DNA of 64,000 nt from Cognaticolwellia beringensis (GTDB lineage Bacteria > Pseudomonadota > Gammaproteobacteria > Enterobacterales > Alteromonadaceae). The DNA lies in NCBI RefSeq assembly GCF_002076895.1, contig NZ_CP020465.1, positions 1,426,001 to 1,490,000 on the forward strand. The letters are read 5' to 3'. The notes under the pieces are model-generated. The model did not search any database. It had not been told where the DNA came from and worked only from the letters and a program-made list of their open reading frames with translations. Position 1 is the first letter of the stretch; each line of letters begins with the position of its first letter. Below, piece by piece: positions 39,804 through 52,472 of this stretch. The translations under genes were made by a program, and so were the position numbers.

Positions 39804-40285
39804 ATTCTTCGTTACTCTGCGTTAGTTCGCAGCTCGTGTAGAAAACCTACACGTCGCTACCAACTGCCTTGATTAACAAAGAATACATTTACTTCTTCAT
39901 AAAGAAAGAGACCAAACTTAAACTATCTCAAGTTGATAAGTTAAGTTTGGTTTTTTAAACCAAGATTTATACCGAATGCGCGTATGAATTTAGTTCTTTA
40001 ACAATCTGGAAAGCTGATATAAATACCGGTATTTATATGTTGAACACGGTGTCGCGCTGTTGTTCATAAATTATAAATACCAAGCTGTTGTTAACGGGAA
40101 TATCGCCTGTTAATAATGGTGATAGTGGCTCCTCCTCGGAGACGCTATCAACCCGGTAATAAATCGTAAGATTTGTTACCACTCTTATTCAAGACACACT
40201 TTGTGTGCGTGAAAATGTCAGACTTTACAATTGAGCGGGTTTTGTCACCTGCTTGTACCAAATAGGAAACTACTTGGGGTTGTAT

Positions 40286-43178
<2,893 letters not shown>

Positions 43179-43316
43179 TACAACACCCAAGTGGTTTTGT
43201 AGGTAAGTTTGACCAACATCACGCATAACATAGTGATGAATAAGAGAAACCAATACGTATTTATATCGACATAGAGCTAAGGCTTTATGTAAACAGCTTT
43301 CAAGATTGACCCTTTT

Positions 43317-43434
43317 TGTCTAGCGACAATAGCGACATGGCCCCACCTGATCCCATTCCGAACTCAGAAGTGAAACGTGTTAGCGCCGATGGTAGTGTGG
43401 GAGTTCCCATGTGAGAGTAGGACATTGCTAGGCT
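43317..43434 (+). rRNA. rrf: 5S ribosomal RNA
   Basis: About 118 bases, from TGTCTAGCGACAATAGCG to TTGCTAGGCTT. CCGAACTCAGAAGTGAAAC and GCGCCGATGGTAGTGTGGG are typical 5S loops, and the two ends pair. Confidence 0.96.
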
Positions 43435-43446
43435 TCTATTTAGAAG

Positions 43447-43475
43447 AGCCCGTTACGAAAGTGACGGGCTTTTTG
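43447..43475 (+). terminator. rRNA operon terminator
   Basis: AGCCCGTTAC-GAAA-GTGACGGGCT followed by T5, directly after the 5S gene. Confidence 0.92.
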
Positions 43476-43508
43476 CTGTCTGGGATTTATAGAATAAAAC
43501 TAGCGCAT

Positions 43509-43754
43509 GAAACGTGTTAGCGCCGGTGATAAAGCGCGTGTGGGTGTTCTTCTCTTTATGTGAGAGGGACGCCGTTCCTGCACATCCATGTGCCCACGGC
43601 ATTAGTGCATCTCGGTAATTGCTCCTGCATTACGCTACTAACCTACATCCATGTAGGAACTTGCACGTCATTGCTAGGCTTCTATTTAGAGAAACCCGTA
43701 GCTGATGCTACGGTTTTTTTGCTTTCTGCGATTTATACAATAAAACTTGTGCAT
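43509..43754 (+). repeat. 246-bp tandem unit 1: decayed 5S 3' end with insert
   Basis: Begins GAAACGTGTTAGCGCCG as inside the 5S gene (43372), continues with 5S-like GTGTGGG and TATGTGAGAG, then departs into about 110 extra bases with two hairpins (GCACATCCATGTGC at 43580-43593; CCTACATCCATGTAGG at 43642-43657). It returns to 5S sequence at CATTGCTAGGCTTCTATTTAG and ends with its own hairpin terminator (CCGTAGC 43696-43702 / GCTACGG 43707-43713, then T run) plus the same downstream flank as the real 5S gene. Confidence 0.85.
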
Positions 43755-43975
43755 GAAACGTGTTAGCGTCGTTGGTAAAGCGCGTGTGGGTGTTCTTCTC
43801 TTTATGTGAGCGGGACGCCGTTCCTGCACATCCATGTGCCCACGGCATTAGTGCATCTCGGTAATTGCTCCTGCATTACGCTACTAACCTACATCCATGT
43901 AGGAACTTGCACGTCATTGCTAGGCTTCTATTAAGAGAAACCCGTAGCTAACGCTACGGGTTTTTGCTTTCTGGT
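43755..43975 (+). repeat. 246-bp tandem unit 2: decayed 5S 3' end with insert
   Basis: Second copy, exactly 246 bases downstream of the first and nearly identical through the insert (hairpins at 43826-43839 and 43888-43903). It ends at a terminator hairpin AACCCGTAGC (43939-43948) / GCTACGGGTT (43953-43962). After that the similarity to the unit fades. The 68-codon frame crossing unit 1 is not a gene. Confidence 0.85.
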
Positions 43976-44082
43976 GTTTAGAAAATATAATATATCAAAA
44001 ATGAGCTTGAAACTTGTGGGGGCTTTAGTCACCTTTAGTTGATTTTATTCAGGCGAATAGATTTGTCTTACACTGCTAAGAG

Positions 44083-44487
44083 CACTGCTCGGTGAAGCGC
44101 GAAGCGCCTCAGTACTTACTCGGTGGTGCATAATCTTTTAGTTTTTAAACACAAGACAAGGCTCACCACAGAGAACACCGAGGGACTGCGTCCTACACCG
44201 AGGAAAGATAAGACACAAAGGCCAAAATCATTCGTCACTGCTCGGTGAAGTGCGAAGCGGCTCAGTACTTACTCGGTGGTGAATAATCTTTTAGTTTTTT
44301 AAACACAAGACAAGGCTCACCACAGAGAACACCGAGGGACTGCGTCCTACACCGAGGAAAGATAAGTCACTAAGCCCAAAATCACTCGTCACTGCTCGGT
44401 GAAGCGCGAAGCGCCTCAGTACTTACTCGGTGGTGGATAATCTTTTAGTTTTTTTAAAGACAAGACAAGGTTCACCACAGAGAACAC
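44083..44487 (+). repeat. 153-bp tandem repeat, about 2.6 copies
   Basis: Copies begin CACTGCTCGGTGAAG at 44083, 44236 and 44390 and the third breaks off at 44487. Each holds CGGTGAAGCGCGAAGCGCCTC, ACTCGGTGGTG and CACCACAGAGAACACCGAGG, so CTCGGTG/CACCGAG segments can fold. Copies differ by a few substitutions and T-run length. No reading frame or RNA family is recognised. Confidence 0.85.
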
Positions 44488-44741
44488 TGAAATGTGATGT
44501 CATACCAATTTCAACAATTATATGATCATTCTTAATGATTAAAATAAGCAACTTCAGCATTGTTAATTTAGTACTTATCGCTTCATAGATACAGATTATT
44601 AGACAATGAAGATGCGTATGGTCCTGCACAAGGACTAATTTAAATAATCTCCTCATATTTTTCCTCTTTCGCTGTGTACAGAGTGCACTGCCTAAATAAT
44701 GAAATTTTAAGTAGAGTCAGGGTGAAATATATTAGTTATAA

Positions 44742-44765
44742 AAAATCCAGCATTTGCTGGATTTT
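44742..44765 (-). terminator. Terminator of the S46 peptidase gene
   Basis: AAAATCCAGC (44742-44751) and GCTGGATTTT (44756-44765) form a 10-bp hairpin flanked by T/A runs, 47 bases after the minus-strand stop; usable in both directions. Confidence 0.85.
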
Positions 44766-44811
44766 TATTTTTAGTGATAAAACTGCTGATCAGTTCATTT
44801 AAAATTAGAGC

Positions 44812-46971
44812 TTATTCAACAATATCCATCTCTTCAATTAGGTTTGTAGCACCGTCCACATGTTCCATAACCCAAAGCATGTATTTGATATCAACGTGAA
44901 TTGAGCGATTCAATTTAGTATCGTAATCCCAATCACCAATTATACTTTCGTAAACACCGTCAAATACTAAACCAACAAACTCTGCTTTATCATTTAATGT
45001 TGGCGAGCCAGAATTACCACCTGTGATGTCTAGAGTACCTAAAAAGTTAACAGGGACTGAGCCTAGCTCTTGTTTTGCATATTCACCATATTGTTTTTGT
45101 TTAATTAGTGAAAGTTGCTTTTTAGGCGCATCAAATGGCGTGATGCCAGTATCTTTTCTGACGATACCTTCAAGGGTAGTAAAAGGTGTTGCTACTAAGC
45201 CATCTTGTGGCGAATATCCTTTAACATTACCATAAGTTACTCGAAGTGTACTGTTGGCATCAGCGTAAACTGGCAGATCTTTTGAGTTGAAATATGCAAT
45301 TAATGCTTCCATATATTTTGGTCGATATGATTGGATATTTCCAGAAAGCTCTTCGTTAGCTTCTTCAATAGCTTTACGTTCAGCGTAAGTTGCTGTCGCC
45401 AATTGAATGAACGGGTCGTCACTATTAGCAAAGTCTATTGGTGACTTTTCCATCCAAGCTAAACGACTATTTTGCTCGTTTAGGCTCGTAGTTTGGTACA
45501 TCTTGGTAAGTTTAGTTTGTATCTGGTCTTCACTAATATTTTTACCGACATTAAAAAATTCATCCAGCGACGCTAAACGTTGTGCTTTAGGTAACTGAAT
45601 ATAATGTTTAAACATGGCCAGTAATATTTTTTGATCCATTTGTGCGTCATATCGACGATTAACCGCTTTCATACTTTGTTCAAAACTCGCGATATCGCGC
45701 TCTTGATAGCCACTTTTGCGCTCAACATTTGGCTTTTTACTTTCCAGCGATAAGCGATATAGACGATTAGCTGTATTCAACATTTTGCTATAATTCATAT
45801 AACCTAGAATTAAGTCCCGTGCTTGGCTTTGCTGATCTTGCTTAATTAAGCTATTTAAACCTTTTAAAGCGTCACCGTATTTATGTTGGCGAGATGTATC
45901 TGCACTTATCCATTTGCTTAGTTCAGATTCTAATGATTGTTTACGGGCAAGAGTTGTACCTTTATTGTAGCTTTCAACCATGCTGCCGTAATTTTTAGCG
46001 TAATTGGCAAGACTGGCTAAAGTACTTTCATATTTAATCCGTGCATCACTACCTAGCGCTAAATTATCATGTATAAGATCGATAATTTCTTCCCTATAAG
46101 CTTTTGCTTGAGGGTAAGTCCAAGTAAATTGGTTTTCTACTTCCAACGCTGTTCTGTAGCGATTAGTTCTTCCTGGATAGCCCAACACCATGATGTAATC
46201 ATTCTCATCGACACTACTTTTATTTACTTTTAAGTGGTGTTTAGGTTCATATGGAACGTTATCACTACTATAGTCTGCAGGTTGACCATCTTTACCCACA
46301 TAAGCACGGTAAAAGCCATAGTCTCCGGTATGTCTTGGCCACATCCAATTGTCGACATCGCCACCGTATTTACCAACACTACTCGCAGGAGCGTGAGCCA
46401 AGCGCACATCTCTTATAGTGAGTTGTTTAAATAAGTAATACTCTAGTCCTCCGTGAAAGTTAACAACACTACAACGATACTTGTTATCGCTTTCACATTC
46501 GGCAATTAAAGTTTTGGAACTATGCTCAATGCTATTATAACGTTCAGCACCAGTCATATCTGATCCCAAACCAGCTTTGATAATAGTGGTAACAGGCGTT
46601 ATTTCTTCTGTAACATATATTCTAGTGCCAGGAGTGGCGGGGAGCTCTTCTTTAAATGATTTTGCTAAGAAACCATTCTTTAGTAAGTTATTATCTTCAG
46701 TAGAGTTATATTGCACTGAACCATAAACACAATGGTGGTTGGTTGCTACAAGCCCTTTGTCTGAAACAAAAGAAGCAGTACACCCCCCTAAACTTACGAT
46801 GGCGCCCATAGGGAAACCAGTCAGGTCAGTTAATGTGTTAGGATTAAGTTTCAGTCCCGCATTAACGAGCTTAGTTGCAATATCTGGTAGTTGGTGTGGT
46901 TGCCACATTCCTTCATCAGCTAAGGTCGCTGTTGAAGCTAATGCAAAGCAAAGTGTTGCAAATTTTTTCAT
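44812..46971 (-). CDS. S46 family dipeptidyl peptidase (DPP7/DPP11 type)
   Basis: A 719-residue periplasmic serine exopeptidase. The signal peptide is cleaved near ATLA18. Catalytic blocks: TNHHCVYGSV (His80 region), GKYGGDVDNWMWPRHTGDY (catalytic Asp within) and ITGGNSGSPTLN (nucleophile Ser) near residue 650. Length and motifs fit S46 enzymes that release dipeptides from the N-terminus of oligopeptides, a nutrient-uptake function common in marine proteolytic bacteria. The choice between DPP7 and DPP11 specificity cannot be made by eye. Monocistronic with its own terminator. Confidence 0.94.
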   Translation of the reverse strand: MKKFATLCFALASTATLADEGMWQPHQLPDIATKLVNAGLKLNPNTLTDLTGFPMGAIVSLGGCTASFVSDKGLVATNHHCVYGSVQYNSTEDNNLLKNGFLAKSFKEELPATPGTRIYVTEEITPVTTIIKAGLGSDMTGAERYNSIEHSSKTLIAECESDNKYRCSVVNFHGGLEYYLFKQLTIRDVRLAHAPASSVGKYGGDVDNWMWPRHTGDYGFYRAYVGKDGQPADYSSDNVPYEPKHHLKVNKSSVDENDYIMVLGYPGRTNRYRTALEVENQFTWTYPQAKAYREEIIDLIHDNLALGSDARIKYESTLASLANYAKNYGSMVESYNKGTTLARKQSLESELSKWISADTSRQHKYGDALKGLNSLIKQDQQSQARDLILGYMNYSKMLNTANRLYRLSLESKKPNVERKSGYQERDIASFEQSMKAVNRRYDAQMDQKILLAMFKHYIQLPKAQRLASLDEFFNVGKNISEDQIQTKLTKMYQTTSLNEQNSRLAWMEKSPIDFANSDDPFIQLATATYAERKAIEEANEELSGNIQSYRPKYMEALIAYFNSKDLPVYADANSTLRVTYGNVKGYSPQDGLVATPFTTLEGIVRKDTGITPFDAPKKQLSLIKQKQYGEYAKQELGSVPVNFLGTLDITGGNSGSPTLNDKAEFVGLVFDGVYESIIGDWDYDTKLNRSIHVDIKYMLWVMEHVDGATNLIEEMDIVE

Positions 46972-47293
46972 TATAATTATTCTCTAAAGTAATATTCAAT
47001 ACTATCAGCAGTTTGCTGTATCAAGCTCAATTAGTCAAAAGCAGTTCTAATTATCTGTGATACAGAGAAATTTCCTTTGTCATAATAGAAAATTATGCAA
47101 TTTCAAATGAAATTTTGTTAATAACGTTAAATATTAAGCCTAAAGGTTACTAACATGCACAATTTAGCATTTTAATACTTGTTGAACGTTATTAATTTAG
47201 ATATTCTTATCGTCGTAAGTAACACAATGTTTACGCTTGCGGTGTTTAACTTAAAAATAATAAAATAATAAATAGACTCTTAAGGAGCGACTT
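46972..47293. other. Divergent intergenic, no other element seen
   Basis: A 322-base AT-rich spacer carrying promoters for the S46 peptidase and the GGDEF gene. No repeat or RNA was found. Confidence 0.5.
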
Positions 47294-48295
47294 GTGCTTA
47301 TTAAAGATAACTTTGATGAGGCACTGAAATTCAGTGAATCAACTAACGAATTTTTATCTCATTACCAAATCCCACCTAGTCCGGTAAACTATTCGGTTAT
47401 ATACCTACATAGCAGTAAAAGAAATGAAAAATTATCAGCTGAACTAGAGAGGCATGTACAAACGTTCCAGGAAGTTGACTTAACCTTTATTGAAGGCTTA
47501 TTTGAAAAGTACATTTCCAATTCTCACGCTATCGATAAACAAATACTTGATCCCATTGAGAAGTCCTTAACTTCAACACTAGCTAAAATAAATCTCCAAG
47601 TTGACAGTGATAAAACAGTAGCTTCAAACCTTAAAAAAGCCGAAAAAGCGCTCTCTAAGCACGAATATCATAAATCTATGCAGAATATTGTTGCCTTTTT
47701 GATGGATAACATTACTAATTCACAGCAGCAGCATACTGACCTATCTCTCGAACTTACTCGGGCTTGTGGCGAAGTTAGCTTTTTAAAAGCTAAGCTTGAG
47801 GCGGCACGTCATGAAGCAATAGTAGATTCTTTAACGGGTTTATATAATCGTCGTGGTTGTGATATTAAGTTAAAAGAGCTAGATATTGAACAAGTGCATT
47901 CATCACTAGCAATAGACATTGATCATTTTAAGAATGTGAATGACCAATTTGGACACTTTATTGGTGATAAAGTTATCCAACGAATTGCAAAAATTATCAA
48001 GACAACTATATCTGATAAAGATATTGCTGTTCGTTTCGGCGGTGAGGAGTTTGTCGTTGTTATGGTTAATAAAACTCTAACGCAGGCACACGAAGTTGCT
48101 GAAAAAATAAGGTTAGCCATATCACAATTAAAACTTATGCAAAGAGATTCGAAAGCATATTTACCTAGAATTTCGGTTTCTATAGGTATTGCACAACGCC
48201 AAGAAGAACTAAACTGGACTGCAATATTTGAGCAAGCTGACACAGCATTGTATCAAGCTAAAAACAGTGGCAGGAATAGAAGCGTTTGTTTATAA
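47294..48295 (+). CDS. GGDEF diguanylate cyclase, soluble
   Basis: A 333-residue protein with no membrane segment. The N-terminal 165 residues are helical (SHYQIPPSPVNYSVIYLH at about 22-39, similar to the N-terminal region of other cytoplasmic GGDEF proteins), followed by a coiled stretch and a GGDEF domain with DSLTGLYNRRG, AIDIDHFKNVNDQFGH and GGEEF at 249-253. It should make c-di-GMP in the cytoplasm. Start GTG 47294 has AGGAG six bases upstream. Confidence 0.92.
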   Translation: MLIKDNFDEALKFSESTNEFLSHYQIPPSPVNYSVIYLHSSKRNEKLSAELERHVQTFQEVDLTFIEGLFEKYISNSHAIDKQILDPIEKSLTSTLAKINLQVDSDKTVASNLKKAEKALSKHEYHKSMQNIVAFLMDNITNSQQQHTDLSLELTRACGEVSFLKAKLEAARHEAIVDSLTGLYNRRGCDIKLKELDIEQVHSSLAIDIDHFKNVNDQFGHFIGDKVIQRIAKIIKTTISDKDIAVRFGGEEFVVVMVNKTLTQAHEVAEKIRLAISQLKLMQRDSKAYLPRISVSIGIAQRQEELNWTAIFEQADTALYQAKNSGRNRSVCL

Positions 48296-48758
48296 AAAAC
48301 CATGTAAATTTTCGAGCTAATCATTTGAATTTTATTTGGTAAATGACAGAGGAGTGTCGCCACCAGATCTAATGAAATATATCTGTACCATCTATCCTAT
48401 CCCGTAATAATCTGCACCATTCCTTGTATAAAACCATTTTACTTAGATTTTAATTAAATCTACGCATAGTATTAATTTTTACATTTTTCACAAAGGCCTT
48501 TGTAATTCATTAGTTTTTTCCATAGGATAGCAGGGTAAATTATTATACTAAGTTGATTAATTAACGGCTCATTTTTAATGGTTAAAATGAATAATGACGG
48601 CGTTATAAAATTTATAAGTAGCATAACTACTGACTAAACTTTATGCCTTGTCATTATCCATTTTTCCTCATGAAAAAGTAGATCACTTAATTAATCAAAT
48701 TGGCATTACGGGTATATTCAGCTTAGCTGATTCTGTTTGAAAAATGAGAATATAAATA
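48296..48758. other. Intergenic with small palindromes
   Basis: A 460-base spacer before folD. It holds the palindrome ACAAAGGCCTTTGT (48490-48503) and an inverted repeat AATAATGAC (near 48590) / GTCATTAT (near 48650) spanning about 70 bases. No reading frame stands out. Confidence 0.5.
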
Positions 48759-49628
48759 ATGAATATTGATGGGAAGTTAACAGCACAAACATTGAGAGAC
48801 AAATTAGCTATTGAGGTAGCTGAATTTAAGTCGCGTTATAAGATTCAACCCAGCTTAACGGTAATTATTGTAGGCGATGATCCAGCTAGCCATATATATG
48901 TAAAAAATAAAGTAAAACAAACACAAGAAATTGGCATGATCTCTAATGAAATAAAGCTACCTATAGAGACCACTGAAAACCATTTACTGAGCCTACTTGA
49001 ACAATTAAATAACGATGATAGTGTCCATGGTATTTTGGTTCAGTTACCTTTACCAAAACATATAGATGAAAGCGCTATTATTTCAGCCATTAACCCAGAT
49101 AAAGATGTTGATGGTTTTCATGCTATGAATTCTGGCCGGTTATTTAATGGTGAACCAGGGGCATTAGTACCATGCACTCCTCAAGGTTGCGTTTTATTGG
49201 CCAAACAACATTTAGGTAAAGACTTATCCGGACTGCATGCCGTTGTAATCGGTCGTTCTAATATTGTCGGTAAACCTGTTGCTATGTTGCTACTTCAAGA
49301 AAACTGTACAGTGACAATTACACACTCTAAAACTAAAAACTTACCTGAATTGTGCAAACAAGCTGATATTTTAGTCGCGGCCGTTGGTATTGCTAAATTG
49401 GTGAAAGCTGATTGGGTTAAAGAAGGTGCAACAGTAATCGATGTAGGCATTAATAGAATTACTACGAATGAAGGGGCAACAAAATTAGTAGGCGATGTTG
49501 ACTATGTAGAGGCTTTTGAAAAGTGTGGGGCGATTACTCCTGTTCCTGGAGGTGTAGGCCCAATGACGATTGCTTGTTTACTGAAAAATACCTTAGCAGC
49601 TGCAAAAAATAGTCTTCAATCGCGCTAG
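48759..49628 (+). CDS. folD: Bifunctional methylenetetrahydrofolate dehydrogenase/cyclohydrolase FolD
   Basis: A 289-residue Fol[18 protein letters not shown] (about 46-62) contains the catalytic Lys region, VQLPLPKHI and DKDVDGFH the substrate loop, [16 protein letters not shown] the NADP loop, and [15 protein letters not shown] the C-terminal signature. It interconverts methylene-, methenyl- and 10-formyl-tetrahydrofolate. ATG 48759. Monocistronic. Whether this is the only folD in the genome cannot be seen. Confidence 0.96.
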   Translation: MNIDGKLTAQTLRDKLAIEVAEFKSRYKIQPSLTVIIVGDDPASHIYVKNKVKQTQEIGMISNEIKLPIETTENHLLSLLEQLNNDDSVHGILVQLPLPKHIDESAIISAINPDKDVDGFHAMNSGRLFNGEPGALVPCTPQGCVLLAKQHLGKDLSGLHAVVIGRSNIVGKPVAMLLLQENCTVTITHSKTKNLPELCKQADILVAAVGIAKLVKADWVKEGATVIDVGINRITTNEGATKLVGDVDYVEAFEKCGAITPVPGGVGPMTIACLLKNTLAAAKNSLQSR

Positions 49629-49800
49629 GTTCCATTGGTGCTATCTTTCGCTATTCAGATAATGACGTGGTTTTAATCGCTTAAGAATATTTATGATCAA
49701 CAAATGAAAGCAGATACATTAATTAATCAGCAGGCAGTTTTTAAAAACATTTTAATAGTGCTAGTTTCTAATAATACACAGAATATATACTGTGTATTAT

Positions 49801-50343
49801 TCATTTATTGTGGCTATAAAGGTAGCAGTGAAGGTTATGCTGTTTTTCTCGATAACGTATCAGTCGCTGTTTGAACTCTACGGGCAGGCTAGCAATTTCG
49901 TCTTTAGTGTTATATTTACTGAAATTATTTTTTATATAAAACTGCTGTAATTCACTGTCGATAAAGCAAATTATGTTTTCATACCTTGCGTTTTCGTTTT
50001 CATGTTCGTCATTTATAATTGTTTGTAATATTAGGCTAGCGATACTTTTTCCCTGCTCGGCCTTGACGGTAACCAGGGCATGCAGTAGCCAAAAGTTATC
50101 ACTTACCTGGCCTCCTGATATCATTGCGCTCGCTATAATATGATTATTAATTTTTACAATATAACAATGATCTTGCCCAATAAATCTGGCCGAATAGCGT
50201 TGAGTTTTATAAAAACGCAATAGCTCTTTTTTATCTGCTTTAGTTGCTTTTTCAACAGTATATTTTGATTTATGAACAGTTATATTCATTGAGTTATGTC
50301 TATGAATCCGTAAGTCTAGCGGACAAGTATATATTGCATTCAA
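49801..50343 (-). CDS. GNAT family acetyltransferase
   Basis: Up to 180 residues. The middle (FWLLHALVTVKAEQGKSIAS, about 84-103) is a GNAT strand-loop with QGKSIA in place of the usual R/Q-x-x-G-x-G/A, and EN..FSKYNT near the C-terminus fits the second block, so the fold is likely though the cofactor loop is divergent. Met19 (50289) begins NITVHKSKYTVEKATKADKK, where the domain starts, and may be the true start; neither has a clear ribosome site. Substrate unknown. Confidence 0.72.
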   Translation of the reverse strand: MNAIYTCPLDLRIHRHNSMNITVHKSKYTVEKATKADKKELLRFYKTQRYSARFIGQDHCYIVKINNHIIASAMISGGQVSDNFWLLHALVTVKAEQGKSIASLILQTIINDEHENENARYENIICFIDSELQQFYIKNNFSKYNTKDEIASLPVEFKQRLIRYREKQHNLHCYLYSHNK

Positions 50344-50597
50344 AATTCATTTTACTATATTTAATCGTCTTATCTTATTTCTTGTTATGCGTAGGCAAAA
50401 TTACCGACTAATATCGGTCAATTAATTGAGTAAACAGTAAGCTAACAGCATATTTACAAGTTTTTTTATTTTTGATGAAATAGTTTGGCTCAATGTCGGC
50501 AATTACAGGTTATAATACGTCAATATATTTTGGTTTTATGTGTCTGTTTCAATAGATTTGATTAACAGATATAAGTTAATTAACGTGGAGAGTAAGC

Positions 50598-51947
50598 TTG
50601 CAGTTTAGTGATTTTGGATTGGATAGTAAAATAATGTCAACCGTGGAACATTTAGGTTTTAGTGAGCCTACTGAAATCCAACAGCAGGCAATTCCTGCCG
50701 CGATGACAGGTCATGATTTGATCGCATCATCTAAAACGGGCTCAGGTAAAACATTAGCATTTATTATTCCCGCTATGCAGCGCTTGTCAAAGAACCGTGC
50801 GTTAAGTAAACGTGACCCCCGTGTACTTATTTTAACGCCAACACGTGAATTAGCTAAGCAGGTTTTTACCCAACTGAGAATGTTTACTTCAGGGTCAGCG
50901 TTTAAAGCTGTACTTATTCTTGGCGGAGAAAATTTTAACGATCAGGTAAAAGTACTTGAAAAAGACCCTCACTTTATTGTTGCGACGCCAGGACGTTTAG
51001 CTGACCATCTTTCACAAGGGCATTTTTATCTTAGTGGCTTAGAATTACTTATTCTTGATGAAGCTGATCGGATGTTAGATTTAGGCTTTGCTGAGCAATT
51101 AGCGCAAATTAACAAAGCTGCTGATCATCGTAAACGCCAAACGCTTTTGTTTTCAGCTACTTTAGACCACGCGCAGGTTAATGATTTTGCGTTAGCGTTA
51201 TTAAAAAAACCAAAACGAATTGCTATTGGCAGTGCTCACACTGAACATAAAGATATAACCAAACGTTTCTACCTTTGCGATAACTTAAGCCATAAAGAAA
51301 AGCTTCTTGCCCACTTTATTGCTACAGAAGTTCATCAACAAATGATCATATTTACCGCGACACGCGCAGATACTGATAGGCTTTCTACACTATTAACGCA
51401 ACAGGGCCTCAGTACAGTGGCTTTAAGTGGTGAATTAAACCAAGGCCAACGAAATCAAATAATGGACGGCTTTAGTAAAGGGCAGCAAAAAATATTGATC
51501 ACCACAGATCTAGCTTCTCGCGGATTAGATTTAATTAATGTTTCGCACGTCATTAACTTTGACATGCCAAAACATACTGAAGAGTTTGTGCATCGTATTG
51601 GCCGAACTGGCCGTGCAGGTAGTACGGGTGATGCTATATCTTTTGTCGGACCGAAAGACTGGATAAGCTTCAAAAATGTTGAAGGTTTTCTGCAGCAAAA
51701 ACTCAGTTTTGACACGGTGGACGGCTTAAAAGCTAAGTTCAAAGGCATTAAACCTAAGAAGCCAAAAGTTGAAAGTAAATTAAAAGATAACAATAAGTCT
51801 GTTGTAATAGCTAAAACACCAAAATCGAAGAAAAATGTTAAAAACACCTTTTTAGCGCAAGACGCTGGTGATCTTCCTGTATTAAAGCGCAAGCAAATTG
51901 TTGCGCCGCAAGATATTGAAAATACGGATGTTGATGAAGTGGATTAA
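50598..51947 (+). CDS. DEAD-box ATP-dependent RNA helicase
   Basis: A 449-residue DEAD-box helicase: Q motif (FSEPTEIQQQAIP, about 20-32), Walker A SSKTGSGKT (Lys51), PTRELA, DEAD at 154-157, SAT, and in the second domain ATRADTDRL, TTDLASRGLD and HRIGRTGRAG. The last 90 residues are a basic, lysine-rich tail typical of ribosome-assembly or cold-related helicases such as SrmB/RhlE, which I cannot tell apart here. Start TTG 50598 has GGAG seven bases upstream. Confidence 0.93.
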   Translation: MQFSDFGLDSKIMSTVEHLGFSEPTEIQQQAIPAAMTGHDLIASSKTGSGKTLAFIIPAMQRLSKNRALSKRDPRVLILTPTRELAKQVFTQLRMFTSGSAFKAVLILGGENFNDQVKVLEKDPHFIVATPGRLADHLSQGHFYLSGLELLILDEADRMLDLGFAEQLAQINKAADHRKRQTLLFSATLDHAQVNDFALALLKKPKRIAIGSAHTEHKDITKRFYLCDNLSHKEKLLAHFIATEVHQQMIIFTATRADTDRLSTLLTQQGLSTVALSGELNQGQRNQIMDGFSKGQQKILITTDLASRGLDLINVSHVINFDMPKHTEEFVHRIGRTGRAGSTGDAISFVGPKDWISFKNVEGFLQQKLSFDTVDGLKAKFKGIKPKKPKVESKLKDNNKSVVIAKTPKSKKNVKNTFLAQDAGDLPVLKRKQIVAPQDIENTDVDEVD

Positions 51948-51981
51948 TTTCCCTTTTAAATACTCTCAAGTCATTATACAG

Positions 51982-52024
51982 ACCCGCTAAGCCTTGATTT
52001 TAAGAGCTATAGCGGGTTTTTTAC
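51982..52024 (+). terminator. Terminator after the DEAD-box helicase
   Basis: ACCCGCTA (51982-51989) and TAGCGGGT (52010-52017) with an inner AGC/GCT pair, followed by six T. Confidence 0.87.
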
Positions 52025-52472
52025 TTTGGTAGCATAAGTTTTAATTAAATTAAACTAACCTGAGGAATCATCTGAGCTTTACTGTAGAGTAAATAACTGG
52101 ATTAGATCAGTCTTACTGATTCAGTGACCTACTATTGGGGAGGAAGAGTTTATAAATACAAGATATTGAGTCTATTAAGTCGTTATTCTTCTTGTCGGTT
52201 TTATAGCGCCGAAATTTTTATTCCTATTGGTTTTTAAATCATTAATAAAAGATATTTTTTCCATAAGTAAATATCACTATTATATGTAGATAAACTACTG
52301 TTAATAGTAAAACATAATTCCCGATTAAATCACTTAAGCCGTGTTTTATTGTATGCACTGATTAGCTATTTTTTCTAATATAAACAATACTAATAACAGT
52401 TTTTAATCCCTTTAACTTTCTAAAGAGTGCCAATAAGCATGCTGTGCTCTTTTCTTGTAAGGTTACAATTAC
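52025..52472. other. Intergenic, AT-rich, no gene seen
   Basis: A 450-base spacer ahead of the winged-helix regulator; its promoter should lie in the right half. Nothing else recognised. Confidence 0.5.

Noticed and set aside
43560..43766. A 68-codon frame inside the 5S-derived repeat
   Set aside because: It is explained by the tandem repeat; it has no family, spans a terminator hairpin, and runs from unit 1 into unit 2.
43509..44487. CRISPR array
   Set aside because: The repeats are 246 and 153 bases long and adjacent, without unique spacers of 30-40 bases, and no cas gene is near.
44423..44656. A 77-codon minus-strand frame in the repeat region
   Set aside because: It crosses the third 153-bp repeat copy, has no ribosome site or recognisable domain, and its composition is that of the noncoding repeat.
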